From the NCBI GenBank assembly GCA_041648955.1, contig JBAZOD010000001.1, positions 1 through 41,756 on the forward strand: a DNA stretch of 41,756 bases, given 5' to 3'. Positions 24,474 through 32,273 of the stretch are shown piece after piece. The notes beneath the pieces were generated by a model. That model made no database searches. It saw only the letters and a program-made list of their open reading frames with translations, and had not been told where the DNA came from. The stretch is from JBAZOD01 sp041648955. GTDB lineage: Bacteria; Patescibacteriota; Patescibacteriia; Patescibacteriales; JAQTRU01. The position numbers and the translations under genes were made by a program. How positions within the stretch are numbered: position 1 is the first letter of the stretch; each line of letters starts with the position of its first letter.

Positions 24474-25481
24474 TTATTTTGTCGCCAGAATACTACGTTT
24501 ATAGCTATCTAAATTATCCAGCGCTATACCTGTCCCCTTGGCAACACATAAAAGAGGCTCATCAGCCACATAAACGGGAACGCCTGTAGTACGAGATAAT
24601 AATTGGTCGATATTTCTCAGTAAAGAACTTCCCCCGGACATTACCATGCCCTTATCCATGATATCGGCCGATAATTCCGGCGGAGTTTTGTGCAAAACCT
24701 TTTTAGCTGCATTAATAATGGCTTCTAATTCATTTTGGATGGCCTCAGTTACGTCATCGCTGGTGACGTTTATGCTCCTGGGCAAACCGGTTATTATATC
24801 CCGACCGCGAATTTCCATAGTGAGCTTATCTTCCAAAAATAGCGCGGAGCCTATATTTATTTTTATTTCTTCTGCTGTTCTTTCACCAATCGCCAAATTG
24901 TATTTTCGCCTAATATACTCTAAAACAGCTGAATCAAATTTATTTCCGCCAACTCTGACAGAAGTAGAAGAAACGATACCTCCTAGAGAAATAACTGCCA
25001 TTTCAGCTGTACCGCCGCCGATATCAACAATCATATGCCCAGAAGGAGAGCCAATCGGGATATCAGCACCGATAGCTGCGGCAATCGGCTCTTTTATTAT
25101 ATAAGCGGCTTTAGCGCCAGCGGCAATTGTCGCCTCAGATACCGCCCGTCTTTCCGTAGAAGAAATGCCGGCTGGAACCGCCACCATAACCTCGGGACGA
25201 AATAACCGAATTCCTCCTAAGGTTTTGTTAATAAAATATCTGAGCATCGCTTCTGTTGTTCTATAATCGGCGATTACTCCATCTTTTAGAGGTTTTAGAG
25301 CAATTATCGTATCTGGAGTGCGCCCAAGCATATCCTTGGCTTCATTGCCGACTGCCAAAATCTTTCTGTCATCAACAGAAACCGCCACCACGCTCGGCTC
25401 GTTAATAACTATGCCCCGCTTAGGTAGATAAACAAGAGTATAAGTTGTCCCTAGGTCAATACCTATTCGTTTTATAAACAT
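24474..25481 (-). CDS. mreB: Rod-shape actin homologue MreB
   Basis: Cytoplasmic actin-fold filament protein that guides elongation-type wall synthesis. 335 residues, normal length. Phosphate-1 IGIDLGTTYTLVYL, NEPSVVAV, PLKDGVIADY, phosphate-2 MIVDIGGGTAEMAVISLGG, and the adenosine loop MVMSGGSSLLRNI are all present. It lies 9 bases after the DUF4012 gene and is followed by a long AT-rich spacer. MreC, MreD and RodA are not nearby, unlike the classical mre operon. Confidence 0.94.
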   Translation of the reverse strand: MFIKRIGIDLGTTYTLVYLPKRGIVINEPSVVAVSVDDRKILAVGNEAKDMLGRTPDTIIALKPLKDGVIADYRTTEAMLRYFINKTLGGIRLFRPEVMVAVPAGISSTERRAVSEATIAAGAKAAYIIKEPIAAAIGADIPIGSPSGHMIVDIGGGTAEMAVISLGGIVSSTSVRVGGNKFDSAVLEYIRRKYNLAIGERTAEEIKINIGSALFLEDKLTMEIRGRDIITGLPRSINVTSDDVTEAIQNELEAIINAAKKVLHKTPPELSADIMDKGMVMSGGSSLLRNIDQLLSRTTGVPVYVADEPLLCVAKGTGIALDNLDSYKRSILATK

Positions 25482-25490
25482 AAATCCCTA

Positions 25491-27509
25491 TTAAAATTTA
25501 ATCTCAAACCCCTTATCCGTATTTAAATCGGTCTTCCATTTGATTTCGTTCTCCCCTATTTTCTCTGCATAAAATCCGGTTGGGCTATATAATCTTATCT
25601 TATTTTGAAGCTTTAAGTCAACCACTAATTCCTGGGTATCTCTGCCCGGTTGTTTTTGGATATATAATCCATATTTTCCCTTCTCTACTAACTCAACTAA
25701 ATTCGCAGGTAGTTTATATTCAAAATAAAGACTCCCTATTTTCCCCGGCTCGACTGAGATAAAGGCGCCAAAAAAAGTTTTACCAAATTCTTTACCCGTC
25801 TCCACTTCTCCTTCCGATATTCCTTCGGCTCGAAGAAATCGGCTTCCTTCCGGGACATAAATTCTCGTATAGGTTCTATATCTCGTCGTCCGCCAATCAA
25901 ATTTTCCATTGTGAGCGTAATTAATTTTTACTTTAGCAATCAGTCCGCCCACTGTCTGCTCAACTTGATAACTGATATTTTTATTCATCACTGCATCAGT
26001 TTTTAAAGCCGCGAGATTGGCATCTACTATCATTAAATAATCACTGTTCGTTTCTTTTATCTCCCCGGTCCATCCCCATTCTTTAGCTAAATTTTGCAGC
26101 CGATCATCTTGGAAAAATAATAAAATATCCTTTTTTAAAATATCTTCGGAAAAAATATTTATAACCTCCCGCCAATGCCAAAAAGACAAATCAAGTAATT
26201 TAATTTTTAATTCTTTTGCTATTTCCCCAATAACTTCTTTTCTTTGCCAGGAAGGAATCCCTAACTGAATATAGTCTGCTTCAACCTTATATTGTAATAA
26301 TTCCTGAAAATTATCCTTATTATATTCTTCTCCATTGATAAAAATCGGCCCAGTTATTTCTAATAAATCAATTATGAGCTTGGGAGTGATAGCTATAAAA
26401 CCGTCAAATTCTCCAGAAAAATTATTGATTTGATTTTGCGGAGGCAACAGAGAATTTTCTTTTTTATAAAACCAGGCTATCTTCTCTGCTGTCGTCGGCC
26501 AATCAGGAAACCAGTTTGCATCTCGCATAAACCATTTATCCACGCCTAAATATTTTTTTATCGGTTCTGGCGGAATAACGCTTATTTTATCTTTAACCGG
26601 CATATCTAAATGATAAATATCGTGCGTATCAAATCTGATTATATCACCATTCTTTATTTCTAATATGCCATATGTCCCTAAAAAACCGCCAGTCGGCCTT
26701 AGTTCATCATTATTTTGCAAAAGAACCAAAAAATCTTTTTTGTCAGGATATCCGGCCAGAGAAGGCAACATTTCTACAAAAGGAATTGTTTTGGAAACCA
26801 AGGCCTTCCCCTCTCCCAGCTGATCTTTTATTTTATTGATTTTATTTTTTGAAAACCAAAGCAACCCGCGAAAACGAATTTTTTCTAAATTAGAAAAAGC
26901 TAAATCCAAATTAGCCTTCAGGCCGTTCAGTTCCGGACCGTTTTCATAAATTAATTTTAATATTTTACTTTTTTGCTTTGTGCTCAGGTTGGAAAAACTC
27001 AACCCCAATTCGCCGGAAAGGAAACTTTTCAAATCTTCGCCGATAACCGCTCCCTGCGCCACCGATCGGCTTAAAATTTCTCCGGTTTTAACCAGATATC
27101 CGCAATCATCAAATTGAGATTCTAAAGCTGGCAAGAGAGAGGGGAAAAAACTGCCCTTGGCAATTTCTAAATTGCCGGCTGACAAAGAAAAATTGCTTTC
27201 GGCTTTTTTGGAAAATTCTTCAGCTTTAGAAAAATTTTTTTCTTTTACCAGCCTTATGGCTTCGGTTAAATTATCCCTGCCGGCAGAAGCGTCTTTATAA
27301 GCCCGGAAACAACTGACAAACAAATTCCCTGAAAAAATAATCAAAACAAAAATTGCAATAAATAAAAAGGCAAAAAAATACTTTAAAAAATATAAAAATT
27401 TTTGACAAAAACGATGTCTTTTTACAGCCGGAATAAAATCAAAAATATCCTCAGTTTTATTCTCAAGATTTTTTAAATTTATATCGTTTAATTTTAAGAA
27501 TTTAAACAT
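25491..27509 (-). CDS. DUF4012 membrane protein
   Basis: 672 residues. A cytoplasmic N-terminus (about 1-40), one membrane span (about 41-65) and a large outer part. The DUF4012 hallmark NNDELRPTGGFLGTYG is at 266-281, followed by HDIYHLD and WFPDWPTTA. The family is common in Patescibacteria and Actinobacteria; its function is not established, but gene context often links it to envelope biogenesis. Here it sits directly upstream of mreB and is probably co-transcribed, with a strong extended -10 promoter and only an 8-base predicted leader. Confidence 0.85.
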   Translation of the reverse strand: MFKFLKLNDINLKNLENKTEDIFDFIPAVKRHRFCQKFLYFLKYFFAFLFIAIFVLIIFSGNLFVSCFRAYKDASAGRDNLTEAIRLVKEKNFSKAEEFSKKAESNFSLSAGNLEIAKGSFFPSLLPALESQFDDCGYLVKTGEILSRSVAQGAVIGEDLKSFLSGELGLSFSNLSTKQKSKILKLIYENGPELNGLKANLDLAFSNLEKIRFRGLLWFSKNKINKIKDQLGEGKALVSKTIPFVEMLPSLAGYPDKKDFLVLLQNNDELRPTGGFLGTYGILEIKNGDIIRFDTHDIYHLDMPVKDKISVIPPEPIKKYLGVDKWFMRDANWFPDWPTTAEKIAWFYKKENSLLPPQNQINNFSGEFDGFIAITPKLIIDLLEITGPIFINGEEYNKDNFQELLQYKVEADYIQLGIPSWQRKEVIGEIAKELKIKLLDLSFWHWREVINIFSEDILKKDILLFFQDDRLQNLAKEWGWTGEIKETNSDYLMIVDANLAALKTDAVMNKNISYQVEQTVGGLIAKVKINYAHNGKFDWRTTRYRTYTRIYVPEGSRFLRAEGISEGEVETGKEFGKTFFGAFISVEPGKIGSLYFEYKLPANLVELVEKGKYGLYIQKQPGRDTQELVVDLKLQNKIRLYSPTGFYAEKIGENEIKWKTDLNTDKGFEIKF

Positions 27510-27523
27510 AGAAATATAGATAA

Positions 27524-27552
27524 ATTATACCAATCTGAACCTCGTTTGACAA
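27524..27552 (-). promoter_or_regulatory. Promoter for the DUF4012-mreB unit
   Basis: Read on the minus strand: TTGTCA (27552-27547), a 17-base spacer and TATAAT (27529-27524) with an upstream TG as extended -10. Predicted start at 27517, an 8-base leader to the ATG at 27509. Its -35 overlaps the -35 of the divergent promoter. Confidence 0.65.
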
Positions 27553-27574
27553 GGAAGCTGTGCTTTAGTAAAAT
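27546..27574 (+). promoter_or_regulatory. Promoter for the 27619 gene
   Basis: A perfect TTGACA (27546-27551), a 17-base spacer and TAAAAT (27569-27574). Predicted start near 27581. The -35 shares five bases with the divergent minus-strand -35, so the two promoters should compete for polymerase. Confidence 0.65.
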
Positions 27575-27618
27575 GCAAGAAATAAGCCAGTTTTAAAATC
27601 CACAAATTGGAGGGAAAT

Positions 27619-27909
27619 ATGAACAGAAAGGATTTGGTAAACCACTACACGGAAGCTACACTTGCCTCCCTTGAACCCGGGAGAACCATCCATGTTCTTT
27701 CCGAAGCCCCTGGAACAACCGGCGAAAAAGACATTGTCCAGTTGACAGAGATTCTGGTGATTGCCAACCCGGCTGTTTCAGACGGGAAAGTCAGATATCG
27801 CCGCTGTCAGAACGGAACTCCGGGTAAGGAAATCTTCGAAATTGATGTAGATATTTTCATGGGGAAAATACCGAACCCAGAAGGCAAACTTTTCCGCATA
27901 CCGAAATAA
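27619..27909 (+). CDS. Small cytoplasmic protein, unknown function
   Basis: Not recognised. 96 residues from the ATG at 27619, chosen because GGAGG (27609-27613) lies 5 bases upstream; an in-frame TTG at 27607 would leave no room for a ribosome site. The sequence has no signal or membrane span and seems a compact alpha/beta or small-barrel fold (VQLTEILVIANPAVSDGKVRYR, split by turns). It is more GC-rich than its neighbours and has its own promoter and terminator, forming a single-gene unit placed between two minus-strand operons. Confidence 0.7.
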   Translation: MNRKDLVNHYTEATLASLEPGRTIHVLSEAPGTTGEKDIVQLTEILVIANPAVSDGKVRYRRCQNGTPGKEIFEIDVDIFMGKIPNPEGKLFRIPK

Positions 27910-27915
27910 AAAAAC

Positions 27916-27949
27916 AAAAGACAAATTTTCCAACGATTTGTCTTTTTTT
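27916..27949 (+). terminator. Intrinsic terminator
   Basis: A perfect 11-bp stem (AAAAGACAAAT with its complement), a 9-base loop and seven T. It begins 7 bases after the stop of the 27619 gene and sits just before the next promoter. Confidence 0.88.
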
Positions 27950-27956
27950 GTGATAA

Positions 27957-27985
27957 TTGACAAAATTAAAAAATAATGTTAATTT
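27957..27985 (+). promoter_or_regulatory. Promoter for the 28042 gene
   Basis: TTGACA (27957-27962), a 17-base spacer and TAATTT (27980-27985). The predicted start near 27992 gives a leader of about 50 bases to the ATG at 28042. Confidence 0.55.
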
Positions 27986-28041
27986 TTTGATAATAAAGAA
28001 AAATGCCCTTTATCACAAACCCAAACCGCGGAGAATTTATT

Positions 28042-28581
28042 ATGAACTTTCGAAGATCAGATGGAGTGTCCACACTCGCAAATTCCGGAGAGAAAACAAA
28101 ATTCACAGACATAAAACCCCTTATAACATCGCAAATCGCGCAATGTTTCCGGGCTGGTTTGTTTCAGAATCCGGGAACTCCAACGGACAAACAAACATAC
28201 ACCGATTCCTTGTGGAATCTCATTAATAAAAATTCTTTACCGGAATTCATCCCGAAAGTATCAGCAGATCATCTGCCCTTCGCCCTGGTTCTGCCTCGGA
28301 CATTTCTCGGATGTAAACTTCAGATGGAAAGAATTGAAACGACCACAAACGGTCGGGTGCAATTTAATGAGTTCGGCCAGACAATAGTCGTAAAAATCGA
28401 TGAGAGAGAAATAATTTTTTCGAAAGTCGATTTTTCCGACTGGTATCGAGCAATTGGCTCTAACCAATCTTGCTGGCCATATCTCATCTTCGGTCCAGCA
28501 AGTCTGGAAAATCTGGAAGAAAACTTCAGCCAATATTCAGCAGAAGAAATATTGGCGATTATTTTTCATTCCGTCGCCTAA
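28042..28581 (+). CDS. Cytoplasmic protein of unknown function
   Basis: Not recognised. About 179 residues with the start at 28042 (MNFRRSDGVS): GGAG at 28030-28033 lies 8 bases upstream. An in-frame ATG at 28003 exists but has no ribosome site. There is no signal peptide or membrane span; Trp- and Phe-containing stretches such as DFSDWYRAIGSNQSCWPYL suggest a folded globular domain. More GC-rich than the ABC genes beside it. Its stop is followed by a structured 3' region and a terminator, so it forms a single-gene unit next to the 27619 gene. Confidence 0.7.
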   Translation: MNFRRSDGVSTLANSGEKTKFTDIKPLITSQIAQCFRAGLFQNPGTPTDKQTYTDSLWNLINKNSLPEFIPKVSADHLPFALVLPRTFLGCKLQMERIETTTNGRVQFNEFGQTIVVKIDEREIIFSKVDFSDWYRAIGSNQSCWPYLIFGPASLENLEENFSQYSAEEILAIIFHSVA

Positions 28582-28585
28582 AAGC

Positions 28586-28670
28586 GCTGGAAGCGGAGAG
28601 GGTCCCGTCGCCGCAACCTCTAGGAGGCCTAAAAACCCTTTAGTCCTGACCAAAAGCCAGGGCTTCCAGC
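28586..28670 (+). ncRNA. Structured 3' untranslated element (predicted three-way junction)
   Basis: A perfect 9-bp helix, GCTGGAAGC (28586-28594) with GCTTCCAGC (28662-28670), closes a 67-base interior. Inside, AGAGG/CCTCT (28597-28601 with 28617-28621) and CCTG/CAGG (28645-28648 with 28658-28661) can pair, giving a three-way junction. CCCGT in the first loop (28604-28608) could also pair with ACGGG (28674-28678) in the following terminator stem. It begins 4 bases after a stop codon and runs straight into the terminator. No known RNA family was recognised. Confidence 0.45.
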
Positions 28671-28671
28671 C

Positions 28672-28709
28672 AAACGGGCTCGTGTTTACACATCCGAGCC
28701 CGTTTTTTT
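28672..28709 (+). terminator. Intrinsic terminator after the structured element
   Basis: A perfect 11-bp stem (AAACGGGCTCG with its complement), a 12-base loop and seven T (28703-28709). Confidence 0.88.
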
Positions 28710-28734
28710 ATTTTAAAAATATCTTTTATAAGTT

Positions 28735-30024
28735 TTATTCTTTATGAAGAGCCTCTATCGGCTGCATCTGAGCAGCTCGGCGCGCCGGGTATAAACCAAA
28801 TACTATTCCAAAAAATAATGAAAACCCCAAGGAAACAACAAAGGCTTTAAGAGGAATACTAAAACTCCAAGCAAACCCGTAGGAATTTGCCCCCCAAGAA
28901 ATTAAAAAAGAAACAACTCCCCCTAAAATTATTCCAACAACTCCGCCAGCAATAGTTATAAAAATTGATTCTGATAAAAATTGCCACATAATATCGGAAT
29001 ATTTCGCTCCAACTGCTTTGCGCAAACCAATTTCTCCTGTTCGTTCGCTTACTATTACATACATAATATTCATAATTCCCACTCCCCCGACGATTAAAGA
29101 AATAGCAACAATTGCCAAGAGCAAAAGAGTAATAGCGCCAGTAACTGTTTCCATAATATCCATTGATTCTACCATGGAGGTAACTCTAAAATCATCTTTC
29201 CCCCAACTGGCTAAATTTAAGATCTGTTCATCTGGCGAGGATATGTCATGATTTTCTCTTAAAATATAGCGAATTTCTTCAACAGTTTCATCAAGACGTT
29301 TTGTATCTTTAACCTGATGCATTAAAAAAGTGACATTTTCTACTCCCATTATCCTCTTTTGCATAGTTCGAACAGGCATATACACAAAATTATCAAAATC
29401 AAGGGTCATTACCGCTCCTCTTTCTTTCAAAACTCCAATGACACGAAATTTTTTTGCGCGCATTTGTATGAAGCGGCCGATCGAATCGGAATTTCCAAAA
29501 AGTTTTTCTTTCATTTTGGACCCCAAGACTACCACCGATGCCAAGGATTTATCTTCCTCTTCCGAAAAAAATCTGCCAGTTTCAATTTCGCTTTTATCCA
29601 TATCAATAAAGCTGGCGGACGCTCCGAACAAAAAACCCTTTTTTGACTCGCTGCCGTAGCTTATCTTCTCTTGTCCCATAATACCAGCATAACTCCGCCT
29701 TATATTGGACAATTTATTTATTTCCTCCATATCCTCTAAATTCAGAGTCGTTATTTGCACACCTGTCGCTAAATTAGTGCCGGATTGAGCCTCGCCAGCC
29801 ATACCTTTTTTCCCAGTCGGAACTTTTATTTCCGTTTCCACCATATCAGAACCGCCAAAAGATTCTATTTCTCCCATAATTAAACTGTTTATGCCTTCGC
29901 CGGCGGAAAAAACAATAATAACGCTGGCAATACCTATAACCATGCCCAAAATAGTCAGGCTAGTTCTGACTTTATTAGCGCACATCGCTTTCCAGGCAAT
30001 TTTTATAGCTGAAAAAATTCCCAT
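28735..30024 (-). CDS. MacB-like ABC transporter permease (FtsX type)
   Basis: About 429 residues with the start at 30024 (MGIFSAIKIAWKAM); a TTG at 30054 in frame adds an unlikely N-terminus. One N-terminal span (about 15-40, NKVRTSLTILGMVIGIASV), a MacB-type extracytoplasmic domain (about 45-290), then three spans in the FtsX core with GVGIMNIMYVIVSERTGEIG and LRKAVGA. It ends in ARRAAQMQPIEALHKE, the usual end of the family. Second of two related permeases after an ATPase gene, so the transporter may be a heterodimer that exports a peptide, a lipoprotein or an envelope component. Confidence 0.87.
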   Translation of the reverse strand: MGIFSAIKIAWKAMCANKVRTSLTILGMVIGIASVIIVFSAGEGINSLIMGEIESFGGSDMVETEIKVPTGKKGMAGEAQSGTNLATGVQITTLNLEDMEEINKLSNIRRSYAGIMGQEKISYGSESKKGFLFGASASFIDMDKSEIETGRFFSEEEDKSLASVVVLGSKMKEKLFGNSDSIGRFIQMRAKKFRVIGVLKERGAVMTLDFDNFVYMPVRTMQKRIMGVENVTFLMHQVKDTKRLDETVEEIRYILRENHDISSPDEQILNLASWGKDDFRVTSMVESMDIMETVTGAITLLLLAIVAISLIVGGVGIMNIMYVIVSERTGEIGLRKAVGAKYSDIMWQFLSESIFITIAGGVVGIILGGVVSFLISWGANSYGFAWSFSIPLKAFVVSLGFSLFFGIVFGLYPARRAAQMQPIEALHKE

Positions 30025-30081
30025 ATTATTTAAATTTGTTATTTTAAATCTCAAAGCCTTAAGATAAAGGACGAAACATTG

Positions 30082-31335
30082 CTACTCATACTGTAAAGCT
30101 ACAATCGGATCAAGATTGGAAGCTTTGCTGGCGGGATATATTCCAAAAACTAATCCAACTAAAGAGGAAACACCTGTCGCTAAAATTATGGAAATGGCAG
30201 AAACAGAGAATTCCCAATCATATCCTAATAAATTAGCGATTACAGAAATCAAAAGAGACAAAATCGTCCCACCAATAATTCCTATTATGCCGCCAATCAA
30301 GGTAAGAGTAATAGCTTCAACTAAAAATTGGCTCATAATATTAAAGCTGCTGGCACCAACTGCTTTGCGCAAACCAATTTCTCTAGTACGTTCCGTTACG
30401 CTTACCAACATAATGTTCATAATACCAATACCGCCGACAATCAGAGAGAGTGCAGCCATAGCCGCTAAAAAATAGCGTAAAGCGTTGGTGATCGTTTTTA
30501 TCATATCCAGGGCTTGCGCTGCGCTACGCACAGTAAAATCATCATCAGCCCCGCTCTGATCAGAAATATCATGTCTATCCCGCAGAGTAACTTTTATTTC
30601 TTCCATAGCTTCTTCCGTATTATCTTCATAATCAACTTTAGCTCTAAGCAAATTAATATGATTTACTCCAAGCATTAGTTTCTGCATGGTCCTGACTGGT
30701 AAAAATATCTTATCATCATAATCTTGAAAAGCGACCGTCCCTCTTTCTTTCATAATGCCGATTACTTCAAAAGTGTGTTTTTTAATTTTAATCCTTTGTC
30801 CAACGGCGTCAGACGATCCAAAGAGTTCGTTTTTTACTGTACTTCCCAAAACTACGACTTTAGCTAGATTTTTTTCTTCTTCTTCATTAAAAAAACGCCC
30901 ACTTTCCACTTCTCCTCCTTCCACCTTTATCATATCTACTGTACAGCCACTTAAATTAGTGTCATAGCTTTGAGAGCCCCAGCTGGCTGTTCCTACGCCA
31001 TTAGAATACGCAACCACGCCGATAAGATGAGGAGCGTTTTTCTTATCACGTAAAGCCATAGCATCTTCATAAGTAAGTGTTGTAATTACAATACCCATGG
31101 CCGAAGCTGGCGGACCCTCGTCATCTGTCTCCCCTGGCAAAACGCCAACTAGATTTGTGCCGAAGGTTTTAATTTGAGATAATATTAAACTTTGTGCTCC
31201 TGCCCCGACTGACATTATAATAATAACCGCCCCCACGCCGATAATAATACCAAGCATAGTCAAAAAACTTCTAACTTTATTAGCTAGAAGAGAAATAACA
31301 GAATTAATAAATGATTGTCTAATTAAATAAAACAT
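30082..31335 (-). CDS. MacB-like ABC transporter permease (FtsX type)
   Basis: 417 residues. N-terminal span with NKVRSFLTMLGIIIGVGAV, a MacB-type extracytoplasmic domain (about 45-270) with MKERGTVAFQDYDDKIFLPV, then three spans with GGIGIMNIMLVSVTERTREI and GLRKAVGAS, ending in ASKASNLDPIVALQYE. It is similar to the next permease along its whole length, pointing to an old duplication. A 141-base AT-rich repeat separates it from its ATPase gene, which is unusual for such a pair. Confidence 0.88.
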   Translation of the reverse strand: MFYLIRQSFINSVISLLANKVRSFLTMLGIIIGVGAVIIIMSVGAGAQSLILSQIKTFGTNLVGVLPGETDDEGPPASAMGIVITTLTYEDAMALRDKKNAPHLIGVVAYSNGVGTASWGSQSYDTNLSGCTVDMIKVEGGEVESGRFFNEEEEKNLAKVVVLGSTVKNELFGSSDAVGQRIKIKKHTFEVIGIMKERGTVAFQDYDDKIFLPVRTMQKLMLGVNHINLLRAKVDYEDNTEEAMEEIKVTLRDRHDISDQSGADDDFTVRSAAQALDMIKTITNALRYFLAAMAALSLIVGGIGIMNIMLVSVTERTREIGLRKAVGASSFNIMSQFLVEAITLTLIGGIIGIIGGTILSLLISVIANLLGYDWEFSVSAISIILATGVSSLVGLVFGIYPASKASNLDPIVALQYE

Positions 31336-31476
31336 AAGCTACTAATAATTTATGATCCTGAATTTCTTAACAATTTTTAATGATTCAATTCTTTAATTTT
31401 CAAATCTAATAATATAAATAATTAGAAATTAAAAAATTAAAAATTGTTTGAAAATTAAAAATTAGAAATTGAAAAT
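31336..31476. repeat. AT-rich inverted and dispersed repeat inside an ABC operon
   Basis: A gene-free spacer between the ATPase and its first permease. TCTAATTTTCAATT-type units appear in both orientations (for example around 31390-31412 and 31421-31474), so parts can fold back. CTTAACAATTTTTAAT is shared exactly with the 24350-24473 spacer. Confidence 0.6.
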
Positions 31477-32202
31477 TTATTTCAAAATTTCTCCTTCCCT
31501 CGCTATTCTCTTATTTTCCACCCTATAATCGCCGACAATTAAACCATCTTTTACTTTTATAATTCTATCGGCATGTTCGGCCGTATAGGTTTCGTGCGTA
31601 ACCAAAATTATAGTGTTACCGGCGTCATTTAATTTTTGCAAAATTTCCATAACCTGAACGCCTGATTTCGAATCAAGATTGCCGGTTGGTTCATCGGCAA
31701 AAACCACAGAAGGATTATTGACTAGGGCGCGCGCGATGGCTACTCTTTGTTTTTCCCCGCCGGAAATTTGATTGGTAAAATAATTCAATCTATGCCCCAG
31801 GCCGACTTTTTCCAAAACTTCTTTTGCTCTTTTATCTTCATTTCCTTTATTTCCTGAATAAGCCAAAGGCAATTTTACATTGTCCAAAACAGTTGTGCGA
31901 GGAAGAAGATTAAAGGCTTGAAAAACAAAACCTATTTTTTTATTTCTTAAACTGGCCAGCTGATCATCGCTTAGATCATTTACATTTTCACCGTCCAATT
32001 CATAAATACCGCTAGTAGAACGATCTAGAAGACCAAGGATGTGCATTAGGGTTGATTTTCCGGAACCAGAGGGGCCCATGATAGCTACAAATTCTCCTTT
32101 AGTAATATTAAAAGAAAGGCCGTGCAAAACTTTAGTCACGACTTCTTCTGTATAATATTCTTTTTTTAAATTTTCCACTCTTATTAAAGTATCTTTTGAC
32201 AT
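31477..32202 (-). CDS. MacB/LolD-type ABC transporter ATPase
   Basis: 241 residues. Walker A GPSGSGKST at 43-51, the Q-loop in GFVFQAFNLL, signature ISGGE at 146-150, Walker B VVFADE at 166-171, and the switch His203 in LVTHE. It energises the two FtsX-type permeases downstream. Upstream, a HlyD-type gene in the same orientation is separated from it only by a foreign-looking plus-strand gene, so the ancestral order was probably adaptor, ATPase, permease, permease. The predicted leader is about 11 bases, with no Shine-Dalgarno. Confidence 0.92.
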   Translation of the reverse strand: MSKDTLIRVENLKKEYYTEEVVTKVLHGLSFNITKGEFVAIMGPSGSGKSTLMHILGLLDRSTSGIYELDGENVNDLSDDQLASLRNKKIGFVFQAFNLLPRTTVLDNVKLPLAYSGNKGNEDKRAKEVLEKVGLGHRLNYFTNQISGGEKQRVAIARALVNNPSVVFADEPTGNLDSKSGVQVMEILQKLNDAGNTIILVTHETYTAEHADRIIKVKDGLIVGDYRVENKRIAREGEILK

Positions 32203-32224
32203 CTTTTAATTTTTATGTTAATAT
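32196..32224 (+). promoter_or_regulatory. Promoter for the 32274 gene
   Basis: A perfect TTGACA (32196-32201) overlapping the start codon of the divergent ATPase gene, a 17-base spacer and TAATAT (32219-32224) with TG at 32216-32217. Predicted start near 32231, about 43 bases before the ATG. Confidence 0.65.
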
Positions 32225-32248
32225 ATTTTGTTGAACTTTTAAAAACAA
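32220..32248 (-). promoter_or_regulatory. Promoter for the ATPase gene, sharing its -10
   Basis: Read on the minus strand: TTGTTT (32248-32243), a 17-base spacer and TATATT (32225-32220). The -10 lies over the same bases as the plus-strand -10, making a symmetric bidirectional promoter. Predicted start at 32213. Confidence 0.5.
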
Positions 32249-32273
32249 GCAGATAACTTCATAGGAGGAAGCC

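Noticed and set aside
28596..28640. PreQ1-I riboswitch-like AGAGG...CCTCT followed by an A-rich tail
   Set aside because: The loop is longer than in the family, the tail lacks the right pairing bases, and no queuosine or any other plus-strand gene lies downstream.
28595..28661. Faint cobalamin-riboswitch resemblance (GTCCCG, CGCAAC, AGTCCTGACC)
   Set aside because: The order and spacing do not match the B12 box and core helices, and the element sits after a gene rather than before one.
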